From Strobilurus pachycystidiatus (Eukaryota; Basidiomycota; Agaricomycetes; Agaricales; Physalacriaceae): DNA of 64,000 nucleotides. Below are positions 11,560 through 21,647 of the stretch, in pieces. A program made the translations under genes and the position numbers. Each line of letters opens with the position of its first letter. Position 1 is the first letter of the stretch. Location of the stretch: NCBI GenBank assembly GCA_019915135.1, contig JAHLMK010000018.1, positions 372,001-436,000 of the forward strand, given 5' to 3'. The notes below the pieces were generated by a model. That model was not told where the DNA came from and searched no databases. It saw only the letters and a program-made list of their open reading frames with translations.

Positions 11560-12216
11560 TAGAAGCGTTGGTTGGGTATCGTCTCGGTCTCCTCTGAACG
11601 CACTGTACCTCACAGACGTGCCGCAGAAAGCTGAGGTGGATATTTCACAGGGTGTTGTCCTCATCCTGTAGCTCCTTCTCCACCTCCTCAGCAAGGACGG
11701 CCGCAGCAGCGAACTGATGAGCAGCACCTCTTCTTCGTTCAGCTCGATCCTATCGCCAGTTCCCGCATTTGCAAACGGTGTGTTAACCACTTGTCAGGTA
11801 ACTTGACTAAGTGATTATCTTGGTGAGGAGACAAAATTGAGGTTGTTCTGGAGTGGTGTTTTCAGGTGAGAACGAGGCCATAGCGGGAGTGAGAGGTGGA
11901 AAGCGTATGTGAGAGTTTCGACCGAGTATTCTTCATACAATGACCCTCGTCTGTAACAAGATGTTAGGCACGGCCATCGCAGATGCAAGAAAGAAACTTA
12001 CCGGAAATCAAGCGCACCATTTCAGCATAATGAGAACTGGCCAGTCCTTGATGATGTACTCGTACGTCGTCGATAACACTTGGAAGTAACCTACGCAAAG
12101 GTCGCCTTGTAGCGCTCGTCGCTGCCCCGGGTTCTCCTTGTAGGCCACCAATTTGATAGCAGGCGGCCACTATGCGAACTCCCCCACCCAATTCCTCATG
12201 GTGGAGACCGTGCACA
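11560..12216 (-). pseudogene. SNF2/STH1-type chromatin-remodelling ATPase fragment
   Basis: SNF2-family ATPases translocate DNA to remodel nucleosomes. In transcript order the relic reads V-S-T-M-R-N-W-V-G-E-F-A, stop, then I-K-L-V-A-Y-K-E-N-P-G-Q-R-R-A-L-Q-G-D-L, Y-F-Q-V-L-S-T-T-Y-E-Y-I-I-K-D, a retained 51-nt intron (11951-12001, GTAAGT...TACAG), D-E-G-H-C-M-K-N-T-R-S-K-L (the DEGH Walker B box), then N-T-P-F-A-N-A-G-T-G-D-R-I-E-L-N-E-E-E. This follows the order of the SNF2_N domain of STH1/SNF2/BRG1 proteins. Several stops and frameshifts interrupt it, and the TPLQNN region is garbled. Both the N-terminal half with Walker A and the helicase-C domain are absent. Intron retention shows a DNA-level copy, not a processed one. 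Identification by motif memory, but strong. Confidence 0.8.
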
Positions 12217-12331
12217 TTTGTTCTCTTGTCCAATGACCGAGCATACGCATGATGGTGTCCCATGATATATCAACACTCGAATATAGCGGTGTGCGATGCC
12301 ATAGCGCGCGTACAGAGCTGTCAGAGTGATT

Positions 12332-12538
12332 TCACCAGGCTATGTTGACCAAAATTTTCGCCGCGGCGTTGCCCAGCTTGATGGCCTTGACTATGGTGGC
12401 GCTGTCGTTGGTGGCGTTCATGTCGCCAGTGCGGGCGGACTGAAGGATCTTGTTCATTCCCTTGGGCCCCAGCATGGACTTGACGAAATGGCCGAACACG
12501 AGGGTGCCGATGAACGAGGGGAGGCGGGCAATCTTTGG
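12332..12538 (-). pseudogene. CCT2 (TCP-1 beta chaperonin) N-terminal fragment
   Basis: CCT2 is one of eight subunits of the cytosolic TRiC chaperonin. The fragment reads I-A-R-L-P-S-F-I-G, V-K-S-M-L-G-P-K-G-M-N-K-I-L-Q-S, T-N-D-S-A-T-I-V-K-A-I and N-A-A-A-K-I-L-V-N-I-A, then TGA at 12332. LGPKGMxKIL and TNDxATI are diagnostic for group II chaperonin nucleotide-binding loops, and the order matches about residues 25-85 of CCT2. A TAG lies just upstream of the block (12539-12541). Some substitutions hit invariant sites (S for G in NDGAT). Nothing beyond residue 85 follows. It sits about 120 bp from the SNF2 relic on the same strand, although the two genes are unrelated. Confidence 0.8.
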
Positions 12539-12541
12539 CTA

Positions 12542-13010
12542 TTCCGGCATCGGCGTTATGGGGTTCCATCTCGAGAAAAGGGCCAGCTGGGAAGCTGGAC
12601 GCGAAGGGCGAAGCAAGGGCAAAACAAAGACGGCGAGGCAAGAGCAAGGACAGCGGCGAAGTGTAGCCTTATTCCATGTACAAGGAAGCGCGGGTGTCGT
12701 CGCCGTTGCCCCCAGATCGCCTGGCATGAGATTTGGCGAGTCCGGGGCGAGTCGTCCTCGGGCATTGGTGACATGGAGGGAAGAGGCTGATAGTACTTAA
12801 TGATCGGTTATTATTACAATTATTACACAGCACGGACCGTACGGATCGCTCGGATGTTCCGTTGGGACCCGTGACCGAGTATTCTGAGGCAAACTTCGGG
12901 TCTGACTCTGACTTCCACCATGACTGGTACCCTTGAGAGCGGGCCACACATAAGACTCTTAGTGCGCATTATCTTATCATTGCACACCCTTCCACATTAA
13001 CATTCTATAG
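12542..13010. other. Unassigned stretch before the F-box-like gene
   Basis: No recognisable coding sequence. An intron-like 3' end (ACATTCTATAG) finishes at 13010 and opens the first visible exon of the next gene, so part of this stretch may be intron and 5' exon. Confidence 0.35.
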
Positions 13011-14444
13011 GTTTCCAGCCCAGGACTGGAAGACGTTTCCCTTCATGTCAAATTGAACGTCTGTTTCCGACGCGTTGCCTATAAATATCGAGAAAAGCGC
13101 GCTATTACCAGAGATATCAGACTTTTCTACGGAACGCGGGCCGTCAGGTTTGGCGACACGCCTCTCTCACTTGATATGATCAACGAGGAGACGGTCTACC
13201 GGCTCATTGCTCGTTTGAACCGATACCCTCCCCCTGTCGGCGATCCATTGCGTTTACGCCCCCAACACACCTTTCCGAGTATGTTCAAATTATAGTTCAT
13301 TTTCTTCTATACTCAACTACCGTAGTCCCAATAGCTCCTTTGCCTCCTGAACCCGACGAGGATGCTATTACTTCCTTGCATAGATTGCTTGATCCTCCCT
13401 TCCCCCCAGAGCTATACAACCTATGCATTCCCTCCTCCTTCAACTTGATGCTAGATCCACGCTTCGCTCAAGATGGGTCCGGCGGAACAAGAGTTCGCGA
13501 CATACAGTCTTCAGGCAGGGTTGGGGCAGCTATTGCCTATCCAGGAAGTGTCCAGGTAAGGTCGAAGTCTCTGTTTGTCGGCGCGGCTCACTGTCGCAGC
13601 CCATCCGCTTACGTCAAATGTTGGACACGAGTGCAAGAGGAATTGACTGGGTTTACAACACTGGGTCCCTCTGCGTTTTGGACTTGAACATTGACACTGC
13701 AGGAAACAGTGAGGAGACCGCAACTCGGCTCATTGGTCTCCTCTCACAGGGTAGACATTCCTTCGTGGATGTCACATTGCGTTATGGTACGGAGGCTGCC
13801 TTTGGCATTCTGAGCAAGACACTGCCGGCGATGTCCAACGCGTTGCTCTTGAACACTCTTCGCATTATTCAGGTGACTGAGGATCCATTGGCATCGGTGC
13901 GTATTGGCACTGTAATGTCACGCTATCGTCTTGATTTACCCGTCAGGATCAGCCAGATGGAGACTACTTCTTTTCTGAAGAGTTCAAGCACGCTCTGGCG
14001 TTTCTGCCGGAGCTACAGATTCTCGTTCTGTTTTCTCAAGAGCCTGTCTGTCCATCGCAGTTGCTTTCTGATGTTGGAGAGACCGATAGCGATTGCGACT
14101 ACGCAAGATCGGATTCAGGAAGTTCAGACGGTAGCCTCACCTCGATCCACGGATATCCAGCGAATTCCAAAAGCTGGGTCCTGCTGGAATTGGAATATGT
14201 CAGATGGCTGGCACCACCAAAGCTCCGGAACCTTCACCTCTTTCATGCAACAAAGGAGGAATACGGACAATGCACAGATGGGTACCTCTACACAAGTGGG
14301 CGGATTGTTTCATATGGCTGTGTGGATATGCAGTGGGCGAAGGTAGCGTCCAGCTGTCCTGACGGACCGTTCGCACAGTACTCACCCGATTTGCCCGAGT
14401 ACCCAACAAATATTCGCAATGTTATCTTGTATGACCGTATCTAG
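13011..14444 (+). CDS. F-box-like / LRR-like protein, agaric paralogous family
   Basis: Four exons join in frame: about 13011-13278, 13326-13555, 13600-13896 and 13947-14444. Introns of 47, 44 and 50 nt have normal GT...AG ends. The protein has D-x-R-F-A-Q-D-G-S-G-G-T-R-V-R-D, V-G-A-A-I-A-Y-P-G-S-V, a Leu-rich central part (L-C-V-L-D-L-N-I-D) and an acidic Ser-rich loop, then a C-terminus ending N-V-I-L-Y-D-R-I. Basidiomycete genomes carry many such F-box/LRR-like proteins, thought to be SCF adaptors, but I see no clear F-box here. A paralogue with the same F-A-Q-D-G-x-G-G-S-R-x-R-D signature lies at 47285-47981 (-). The true start exon is not located. No in-frame ATG precedes the first exon before its splice site. 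Confidence 0.6.
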
Positions 14445-15185
14445 ATCAAATTGTCTTGCTTTTGTACTCCTGTCAGTCTGGCAAATACACAGAATCATTT
14501 AGTCAAACGTAGGATTAAGCACGGTTGGTGTGATATCATTCTGACTGCGCAACGTTTGGCACACGATCCAGAGGTGTCGGTCAGGACGATGTACGCTCGG
14601 CGCATAGCACAACTGGGTGACGCCGAATTTGCCCAGCCTGTGGGGGCCCGGGCAGCTTCAATTCTCCAGACGGTTCTCACGAAGGCGTTTGCTGGCGCCG
14701 GCACAAAGTTCTTCCTGGCCAAATACAGTCTACTACTTGACTACGACTATGCAGTACGAACAGAGTTTGTCAGCTGAGATGATCTTGAAGCTGCCAGTAC
14801 TGTATGTTCTAGATATTCAAGACGTTCGCTGTTGGTTTGGACCATAGATTCAGCAACCGTCTTTTGATATGGCTGTCCAAACATGAATTCGAAGGCACCG
14901 ACCAGGATCGCGTTATAAAGTCCTTGGCGACTTCTATTCCATGTCGAACAACTTCAGGTAAAACTACACTTGATTTCTTCTAAGACTACAATACACGGTC
15001 TGCCGTTACAATATCATCCATACTCATGAGCGTCCGCAGGCACCGGAAGGGCGAGGACTACAGCCTCAGGCTCAGCGTCGACTTGAACAGCGAATTTAGT
15101 GAGAGGTGTAAAGAAGTTATCCCGTAGACGATCGTCGGTGACGATCGTCGGTGACGGTGGACAAAGGTGTCGCGCATCGCCCTAT
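14445..15185. other. Stretch with one unassigned ORF
   Basis: An ORF at 14451-14777 (+) encodes an Ala-rich helix (A-R-R-I-A-Q-L-G-D-A-E-F-A) with no recognised family. A 13-bp tandem duplication (GACGATCGTCGGT) lies near 15127-15153. Confidence 0.35.
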
Positions 15186-15189
15186 CGGC

Positions 15190-15450
15190 TATCGGTTTTA
15201 CGGGCTGTGTCACCACGGTGAAAGTTGGTGGCGGCTTGTTTCCCGACGCTCTCAAGAACATGCAGACCGACGACCAAGAAGCCCGTGTATCTCTATCTCA
15301 GAACTATGCTAAACCACAGCCGGGACTCATCATTCTCGCCGTCCACACATTGGCCATTCGCACCGTGGGCGCTCTCCGTGCTGGAGAATCATCGATTATC
15401 TCTTGGTTGACTTCGTCAGCCTAGAACTGAGGGACAAAGGTCGCCTCCTT
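15190..15450 (+). pseudogene. Beta-adaptin (AP-1/AP-2 beta subunit) fragment
   Basis: Beta-adaptins form the large subunit of clathrin adaptor complexes. Recognisable pieces are G-L-F-P-D-A-L-K-N-M-Q-T-D-D-Q-E, then K-K-P-V-Y-L-Y-L in another frame, N-Y-A-K-P-Q-P-G-L-I-I-L-A-V-H-T, A-I-R-T-V-G-A-L-R-A-G-E, and I-I-D-Y-L in a third frame. They follow the order of the adaptin N-terminal solenoid (MQTDD...KKLVYLYLxNYAK...LAIRTMG...KIIDYL). The conserved VKDxxDPNPLIRA segment between HT and AIRT is deleted. At least three frame changes show that it is dead. Confidence 0.75.
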
Positions 15451-17490
15451 CCTCCACCTCGAGCTGGAAGTGTTCTGTGGACCACCCTCGCTCTGCTGAG
15501 CGACAACGGCGTGGGCAAGGAAGTCAAGGTGCCGCGTCCATAAGCTTCCTGTACGCCTCTTCATCATCCGCCTTCAATGCCTCTAAACGCTGCCATCTTA
15601 GTTGATCACGGACTTTCCAAGGGTGGAGGCAGGGTCTTGAGCAAGACGGTTGGCGTTGAGAACTTGACCGCGCAAGACGGTTGGCGTTGAGAACTCGACC
15701 GCGGGACGTGATGACACAGAGCTGCTCGACGTGCTCGTGCTGTGCTCACACAACACTAACGTTGCATCCGCTATTCCAGCTGCTCTGTGGCGTGGACGTC
15801 CCGGATATTGGAACCCCTCGACCTGCAAAAGTCGGCTCGGTTGAGCGGAAGAAGTGAGCCGCGTATGAGCTTCTCGGCAATGAGGGCGCGCAGGTGCCTT
15901 TACGAGCGGAAGTAACTTGAGTTCGATGAGTGCACGAAGCACCGCGATACATAGCGCCAGCGGGTAGCAAGTCGTTGCAGTCTTTGAGCGCATCGGCTGC
16001 GTCGGTTAGTCCACCTTTGCCCGTGGGAGACGGCAGTTCCTCCAATTCCCTGGTATGCAACACCCTATTCTGGCCTCGACATACCGATCCCGCTCATTTG
16101 AATCTGCTTCGCGTCGCGACCGGCGACCATAATAGTGGGGACGAGGAGGCGCTGCAAACGAGTGGCAAAGAGGGTGCATTCGGCGTCCCGCTTGCGCTCG
16201 AGGTAGGAGAAGATGGACGTATGTAATTCGCGTTGTCCTCGAGACTGAGCCCTTCGGTAGGTTGGCGGGGTCGATCTCGGTCAAAATCCGCCGGCTCGTT
16301 CACAACCTTGACCACGCTGTCCACGACACGGGACATCACATCGGGCACTGCAGCTGCTTCTCGAGGTCGGCCAAGGCGGTGTTGTTGTGCTGCATGGCGC
16401 TTGTACATTTTTGGGGATTGGGAAGTGGCGGCTGGACAGCTTGAAGGTGTGAATCTGTGCGGCGTGCGCGGAGGACGTTGAATGGTTCTGCAGCCAATGA
16501 GACGGGGGTGAGCCTCATTGCGCACTGTATGCAGCAGTACGACAATGCTGCTCTGCGGTGGCCTTGGCCGAGAGCGGCGATGTATTTTGCAAGCTGCCCG
16601 TATTTCTCCAGGATATTTTTCGTCGCCCGGGTTGCGCTTGAGGTGATTTACCCCTTAGGAATCCGTTCAAACTCAGCCGGCTGTAGAGGAAACACGCCGA
16701 CGCAGCACAATGAGGAGCTGGATCTGGCGGTGGGCAGGCATACCATGCAGGCGCTGATGCGCCTTGTTGAGCGGTATTCCGTTCGCGGACATTGGGCAGG
16801 CAAATCTGGGAAGAAGATTAGGACTTGAGTAGTAGACGATGAGATGAGTGCGACCGCATCTTACCTATACCAGCCGAGCCCTTTCTTGGAGGTGGCGAAG
16901 GCAACTGAGGGTGAAGCTGTGCCAGCACGGCTGACTGGTTGCGGTGTACTGGTCGCCGAGACCCTTCCCGGTACAGTTTTTGTCGCCAAAGGTTTCCGAG
17001 TCTGTAGCAGCTTGTGGAGAGGAACATGTATCTTCTCCTTTTTGCCAAGGCACTCGATGTGTTTGCCCGTGGGCAGGAAGTCAGTCAGGACCTGGTGCAG
17101 AATTGCGACATCAACGAAAGAGGTGGACGAGAGCTTGTGTCCAAAATTTAGACGGTGGTCCGCGATAGCAGGAGGGGCGTCAGAGGCGGCAGCGGGTATC
17201 AGAGGCAGTAGTGCTGACGGCGACAGCGTTGCGGCGCTGACACGGAGACGGGGCGTTCCTGGCGACGGTTTGAGTACGGTGAGCAACCCGGCGGCGTCAT
17301 CGAAAGGGTTATGTAGAGAGTAATCATTTCGTGACTTTTTCATCTGGGCAACTGTGAAATTACGACGCGGAGAGAGACGGAAGGTACGCACCTCGGCGCC
17401 AGCGTCAAACTTGGCCTGCAGCTTGCAATTGGTTGAGACGTTGACGTCTGTCGGTGCTTTCTCGAATCATTGCCATGCAAGGCGCCCGGA
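15451..17490. other. Degraded region without recognisable gene
   Basis: Both strands carry long GC-rich ORFs, for example 15598-15993 (-), 16094-16525 (-) and 16861-17391 (-). I could not match any of them to a family with confidence. The last contains S-S-T-S-F-V-D-V-A-I-L-H-Q-V-L, which looks protein-like, and 16550-16690 (-) has K-N-I-L-E-K-Y-G-Q-L-A-K-Y-I-A-A-L. Given the neighbours, these may be further decayed gene pieces. Confidence 0.35.
15641..15702. repeat. Tandem duplication, 31 bp x 2
   Basis: Two adjacent 31-bp copies begin GCAAGACGGTTGGCGTTGAG and differ by a single T/C change. Confidence 0.9.
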
Positions 17491-17588
17491 TTAATCTAGC
17501 GTCGCGGGATGGGTTTGCCGACAAATGATTGTTGGCGTAGAGCGGACAACCTTGTCGTTGGATTCGATCTACACGCCCGGGGCGCTAT

Positions 17589-18596
17589 ATGAAAATCCCC
17601 ATCACCCTCAAATTCCTGAATAGTGGCAAGGCCCTCACTGTGGTCGCCCTCATCGACTCCGGAGCTACCGGAGCCTATGTCAATCGAGACTTCGCCGAAA
17701 ACGAAGGAATGGACACCCAACGACTGCCACGCCCCATCGCTGTGTCCAACGTTGATGGAACCCCCAACAATAACGGGCCTATAGAGCAGATCGTGGATCT
17801 GCGGGTCGTAACCGACAACGAACACGAAGATGTTTTCACGTTCGCAGTGACTAACACCGGCGACGTCGACATCATCCTGGGATACGAATGGCTGAAAAAG
17901 CATAATCCCGAGGTCGACTGGATCAAGGGAACCCTGGCGTTCACGAGGTGTCCGCCAGAGTGTCAACGACGCCAGGCTCGCCGCGTATGGCGAGAAGAAG
18001 ATGAAGAAGATCTCGAGGAGGGGGATCGGATTCTAGTCGTGAAGATGTGGGACGTCCCGCAGAATCGGTACGAGCAAAGAGAGCTCGACGCGGAACGAAT
18101 CCGCGCTTTCGCCACTAAATCGACCCAGTTAGCGGGGGACCAAGCCAAAGCTAAGGGCGAGGCGCCCTTAGAAGAACTTGTTCCCCCGCAATATTTAGAG
18201 GAATTCCGACGGGTGTTTGAGAAGACTGAGTTCGATCGGTTGCCGGAGCGTAGGAAGTGGGACCACGCTATCGAACTTAAACCCGACGCAACGGAGTTCA
18301 AGGGGAAGATATACCCCCTCGCCCCCTCCGAACAAGTGGAACTCGACAAGTTCATCGAAGAGCACCTCCAATCAGGGAGGATCCGCGTCTCCAAATCCCC
18401 CTACGCCTCTCCATTCTTCTTCGTCAAGAAGAAAGACGGGCGCCTCTCCATTCTTCTTCGTCAAGAAGAAAGACGGGCGCCTCCGCCCCATCCAAGACTA
18501 TCGCCAGCTGAATACCATGACGGTGAAGAACTCGTACCCCCTTCCCCTCCTCTCCGACGTTCTTCACAAACTGCAAAACGCGAAGCTGTTTTCTAA
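17589..18596 (+). CDS. Element A pol, part 1: retropepsin and start of RT
   Basis: Contains the aspartic protease motif L-I-D-S-G-A-T-G-A-Y near residue 25 and I-L-G-Y-E-W-L near residue 100, typical of gypsy retropepsins. The RT N-terminal region follows, ending correctly at Y-A-S-P-F-F-F-V-K-K-K-D-G-R-L. From there the frame is wrong because of the 37-bp duplication, and the last 40 or so codons are nonsense. A Lys/Glu-rich linker lies between protease and RT. Confidence 0.85.
   Translation: MKIPITLKFLNSGKALTVVALIDSGATGAYVNRDFAENEGMDTQRLPRPIAVSNVDGTPNNNGPIEQIVDLRVVTDNEHEDVFTFAVTNTGDVDIILGYEWLKKHNPEVDWIKGTLAFTRCPPECQRRQARRVWREEDEEDLEEGDRILVVKMWDVPQNRYEQRELDAERIRAFATKSTQLAGDQAKAKGEAPLEELVPPQYLEEFRRVFEKTEFDRLPERRKWDHAIELKPDATEFKGKIYPLAPSEQVELDKFIEEHLQSGRIRVSKSPYASPFFFVKKKDGRLSILLRQEERRAPPPHPRLSPAEYHDGEELVPPSPPLRRSSQTAKREAVF
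18405..18478. repeat. Perfect 37-bp tandem duplication that frameshifts pol
   Basis: Copy 1 is 18405-18441 and copy 2 is 18442-18478; both begin GCCTCTCCATTCTTCTTCGT and are identical. Since 37 is 3n+1, the duplication shifts frame inside the RT. This explains why upstream and downstream pol ORFs lie in different frames and both encode the same S-P-F-F-F-V-K-K-K-D-G-R-L. Confidence 0.95.
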
Positions 18597-20976
18597 ACTG
18601 GACGTTTGGTGGGGATACAACAATGTCCGCATTGTCGAAGGCGACGAAAATAAAGCCGCTTTCATCACCAACCGAGGACTCTTTGAGCCTCTAGTCATGT
18701 TCTTTGGACTAACGAATAGTCCGGCGACATTCCAGACCATGATGAACGACCTGTTCCACGATTTGATCTTGCGCGGCAAGGTGATCGTATACATGGACGA
18801 CATCCTGGTGTTCACCGAGGGTATCGATGAACATCGACAGGTTATGAAGGAGGTCCTACGCATCCTTCAAGACAACAATCTCAGCGTACAAGGATCCAAA
18901 TGCGATTTCGAGAAATCAGAAGTGGAGTATTTGGGACTGATTGTGGGGAACGGACAGTTCCGTATGGATCCTGTCAAAGTTGAGGGTGTTAGGGCGTGGC
19001 CCACACCCAGAACCGTCAAAGAGGTCCAATCCTTCCTCGGATTCGCCAACTTCTACCGGCGGTTCATCGAGGGGTTTGCACAAGTAGCAAAGCCCCTTCA
19101 CTCCCTTTCGAAGAAGGATATCCCCTGGAGATGGGGAGACGCGGAGGAGGAAGCCTTCGCGGATCTGAAGGAACAAATCACTTCGGAACCCATCTTGCAT
19201 TTCCCAACACAAACGGGTCGCTACCGCATCGAGGTGGACACATCGGAATTTGCGACGGGCGGCGTCTTAAGCCAGGAGCAAGACGGCAAGACAGTCCCCA
19301 TCGCATTCATGTCCAAATCACTGAGTCCCGCGGAGCAAAACTACGACATACACGACAAGGAGATGTTGGCCATCATGAGAGCGCTGGCCGACTGGAGGCA
19401 TTACGTTCTTGGAGCTCCGGAACCAACCCTCATCCTGACGGATCACAAGAACCTCAAAGTTTTCATGCAGGCCAAGAAGCTTAATCACCGCCAGGCACGG
19501 TGGTCACTCGACCTGGCGGAGTACAACTTCACGCTGGTTCACCGCCCGGGGGCGCAGAACAAAAAGGCCGATCTCTTGTCGAGACGACAAGGACATGAGA
19601 GGGGGGCGGACGACAATCGCGACACCGTATTACTCAAAAAGGAATATCTCAGCCGCATCTTCGCCACGCCGATCTCGATCGACGATTATAACCATATTCG
19701 GGCAATGGATGAAGTCACGATCGCCACCGAAGGGAACGACTTTATGGACCGAATAATCGCCGCGAAGGACGAGTGGGAGGAGAAAGTGAAGAAGATGGTC
19801 GGGAAGACTGTAGAAAATAAGGGAGGATACCTTACCAAAGAAGGACTACTCTATGTCCCGGCCAACCGCACACTACGCCAACAAATCATGCGGCAACATC
19901 ATGACACTGCAATAGCGGGCCATCCGGGACAATTCCGAACCACGGAGCTAGTGCTACGGAACTATTGGTGGCCCGGACTATACGCAGACGTGGCGCGTTA
20001 TTGTAACGGATGCCTCGACTGTCAGAGGACCAAATCGTCCCGACAACTCAAAGTCGGACAACTACAACCTAACAAAATCCCCTCGGCGCCCTGGCAGCAT
20101 ATCAGCGTCGACCTAATCGTCGAACTCCCCGAGTCCCTCGGATACGACTCCATCATGGTAGTGGTCGACCGATTTACGAAGATGGCAAGGTTCATGCCCA
20201 CCACCACTCACATTACGGGAGAAGGAGCAGCGAGGCTGTTCCAGGATCACGTCTGGAAGGACTTTGGATTCCCAATAAGTGTCATCAGCGATCGAGGAGG
20301 CCAATTTGTGGGCCAGTTCACCACGGCACTATATCAAGGACTCGGCATCAAACAACGAGCATCCACCGCGTACCATCCACAGACGGACGGACAGACGGAA
20401 CGTATCAATCAGGAGCTGGAACAGTACCTCCGCGTCTTCACCAATCACCAACAAAACGACTGGGCATCCTGGCTGTCCCAAGCGGAATTCTCCTACAACG
20501 ACAAAGCCAGTTCGTCTACGAAGAAATCCCCCTTCCAACTGATGTATGGCATCAACCCGCTTCGAGGCACGGAACCCCGCACCGCCACTCGGAACGAGAG
20601 TGCGGACGAGTTCGTCACTCGCCTGGACAGGGCTCGGGAGGAAGCTCGCGCCGCCCTGACGGCCGCCGCCGCCACTATGAAGAGGTTTTACGACGAGAAA
20701 CGACGACCGGATCCGGACTACAAAGTCGGGGACAAAGTACTTCTCGAGACCACCAATCTCAAGATCGATCGTCCCTCTATGAAACTCGCCGATAAACGAT
20801 ATGGGCCTTTCAAAGTCCTGAAGAAGATCGGTAAGGCATCATATTGCATTCAGCTCCCTGCCTCGTTCAAGATACACAATGTCTTCAACACGGTTTACCT
20901 TCGACCCTACATCGAAGGACTCCCTCACCAGACCTATACGCGACCCAATCCCGTCATCGTGGATGACGAAGAATAA
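18442..20976 (+). CDS. Element A pol, part 2: RT, RNase H, integrase
   Basis: RT has the catalytic V-Y-M-D-D-I-L-V-F. RNase H has E-V-D-T-S-E-F-A-T-G-G and H-D-K-E-M-L-A-I. Integrase has the H2C2 zinc finger (H-H...C-L-D-C) and catalytic residues in S-V-D-L-I, I-S-D-R-G-G-Q-F and the Glu of D-G-Q-T-E-R. The GPY/F-like C-terminus is followed by a TAA at 20974. The frame is open upstream to 18217, but meaningful sequence starts in the duplicated block. No stop lies within RT-IN. Confidence 0.9.
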   Translation, partial: ASPFFFVKKKDGRLRPIQDYRQLNTMTVKNSYPLPLLSDVLHKLQNAKLFSKLDVWWGYNNVRIVEGDENKAAFITNRGLFEPLVMFFGLTNSPATFQTMMNDLFHDLILRGKVIVYMDDILVFTEGIDEHRQVMKEVLRILQDNNLSVQGSKCDFEKSEVEYLGLIVGNGQFRMDPVKVEGVRAWPTPRTVKEVQSFLGFANFYRRFIEGFAQVAKPLHSLSKKDIPWRWGDAEEEAFADLKEQITSEPILHFPTQTGRYRIEVDTSEFATGGVLSQEQDGKTVPIAFMSKSLSPAEQNYDIHDKEMLAIMRALADWRHYVLGAPEPTLILTDHKNLKVFMQAKKLNHRQARWSLDLAEYNFTLVHRPGAQNKKADLLSRRQGHERGADDNRDTVLLKKEYLSRIFATPISIDDYNHIRAMDEVTIATEGNDFMDRIIAAKDEWEEKVKKMVGKTVENKGGYLTKEGLLYVPANRTLRQQIMRQHHDTAIAGHPGQFRTTELVLRNYWWPGLYADVARYCNGCLDCQRTKSSRQLKVGQLQPNKIPSAPWQHISVDLIVELPESLGYDSIMVVVDRFTKMARFMPTTTHITGEGAARLFQDHVWKDFGFPISVISDRGGQFVGQFTTALYQGLGIKQRASTAYHPQTDGQTERINQELEQYLRVFTNHQQNDWASWLSQAEFSYNDKASSSTKKSPFQLMYGINPLRGTEPRTATRNESADEFVTRLDRAREEARAALTAAAATMKRFYDEKRRPDPDYKVGDKVLLETTNLKIDRPSMKLADKRYGPFKVLKKIGKASYCIQLPASFKIHNVFNTVYLRPYIEGLPHQTYTRPNPVIVDDEE

Positions 20977-21200
20977 TGGGAGGTCGAGAAGATCGTGGGG
21001 CACAAGAAGTTCCGTGGGCGGACCCAATACCTCCTCAAATGAAAAGGGTACCCCCTGGAAGAGAACACTTGGACGTACGAAGCGGATATTCAAGCACCGG
21101 CCCTTCTCCGGGCTTACAAGAAGAGCAAAGGGATCGTAGCCGACGTCCTACCGGCAGGAAGTCAGTCCCGATCGCAGCGTCGCGCTAAGATTCGCGCCAT
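20977..21200 (+). pseudogene. Element A chromodomain tail with two stops
   Basis: The pol frame continues past TAA (20974) as W-E-V-E-K-I-V, T-Q-Y-L-L-K, then TGA (21040-21042), then K-G-Y-P-L-E-E-N-T-W. This is a chromodomain, and the TGA falls exactly where the invariant Trp of L-x-K-W-x-x-Y sits. Chromodomains steer chromoviral integration to marked chromatin, so this copy would lack that function. Confidence 0.8.
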
Positions 21201-21228
21201 GAGGACATGCACCTTGAAGAGGGGATAT

Positions 21229-21647
21229 TGTCATGACTTGACTGCGCCACAGACGCCTAGCCGATCGAAGGCGACGCCTGCGCGGGCGGGAGCAACGGTA
21301 TCGCACCCATCGTCGGGATCTATCCGACGGCCGTCCGATGGCAGCACATGGTGGCGGAGCTCGGCCGACGGGAAAGCGGGATCGGGCGGGATAGGGCGCG
21401 CTCCCGACCAATCACGGGCGGGATGGCGCGATGACTCGTGCGATGACTCGGGAATGAGTCAGAAGGGCGCACCCGCGCCCATCGGGCGTCGGGCGTCGGG
21501 AACTGTATAAAAGAGTCAGTAGTCAGTAGAGTAGTTCTTCAGAGAGCCGTTGTCTTTCCCCCGGGATTCAATACATCACCTCTTACACCGCTCTCCAGTT
21601 GTTGCCTCGTGCGCCCTCGCTATAGACGAATAGGCCCGACGCTGACA
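21229..21647 (+). repeat. LTR of family A (3' LTR)
   Basis: Starts TGTCATGACTTGACTGCG, ends GACGCTGACA, 419 bp. It follows a polypurine tract. TATAAAA is at 21506-21512. Three bZIP-like cores lie upstream: TGACTC at 21432 and 21444, TGAGTCA at 21455. A 417-bp close copy is at 32228-32644. Confidence 0.9.
21506..21512 (+). promoter_or_regulatory. TATA box of LTR-A with upstream TGACTC/TGAGTCA sites
   Basis: TATAAAA follows GGGAACTG. The motifs TGACTC, TGACTC and TGAGTCA lie 45-75 bp upstream (21432-21461). TGA(C/G)TCA is the binding core of Gcn4/CPC1-type bZIP activators. The cluster is conserved in the solo copy at 32228-32644. Functional role inferred. Confidence 0.55.

Larger units (their letters stand above)
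17500..21647 (+). mobile_element. Element A: 5'-truncated Ty3/gypsy chromovirus with 3' LTR
   Basis: Contains protease, RT, RNase H, integrase, a chromodomain remnant, a polypurine tract (AAGAGGGGATAT) and a 3' LTR (21229-21647). No gag or 5' LTR is visible; homology begins around the protease. It is damaged by a 37-bp tandem duplication in the RT and by two stops in the chromodomain. The 3' LTR abuts a fragment of element C. The first 5 bp after the LTR (GTGCC) are the expected target-site duplication, but the 5' partner is missing. Confidence 0.9.

Noticed and set aside
17496..17966. 156-codon minus-strand ORF over the element A protease
   Set aside because: The + strand encodes a clear retropepsin motif, so this is a shadow frame.
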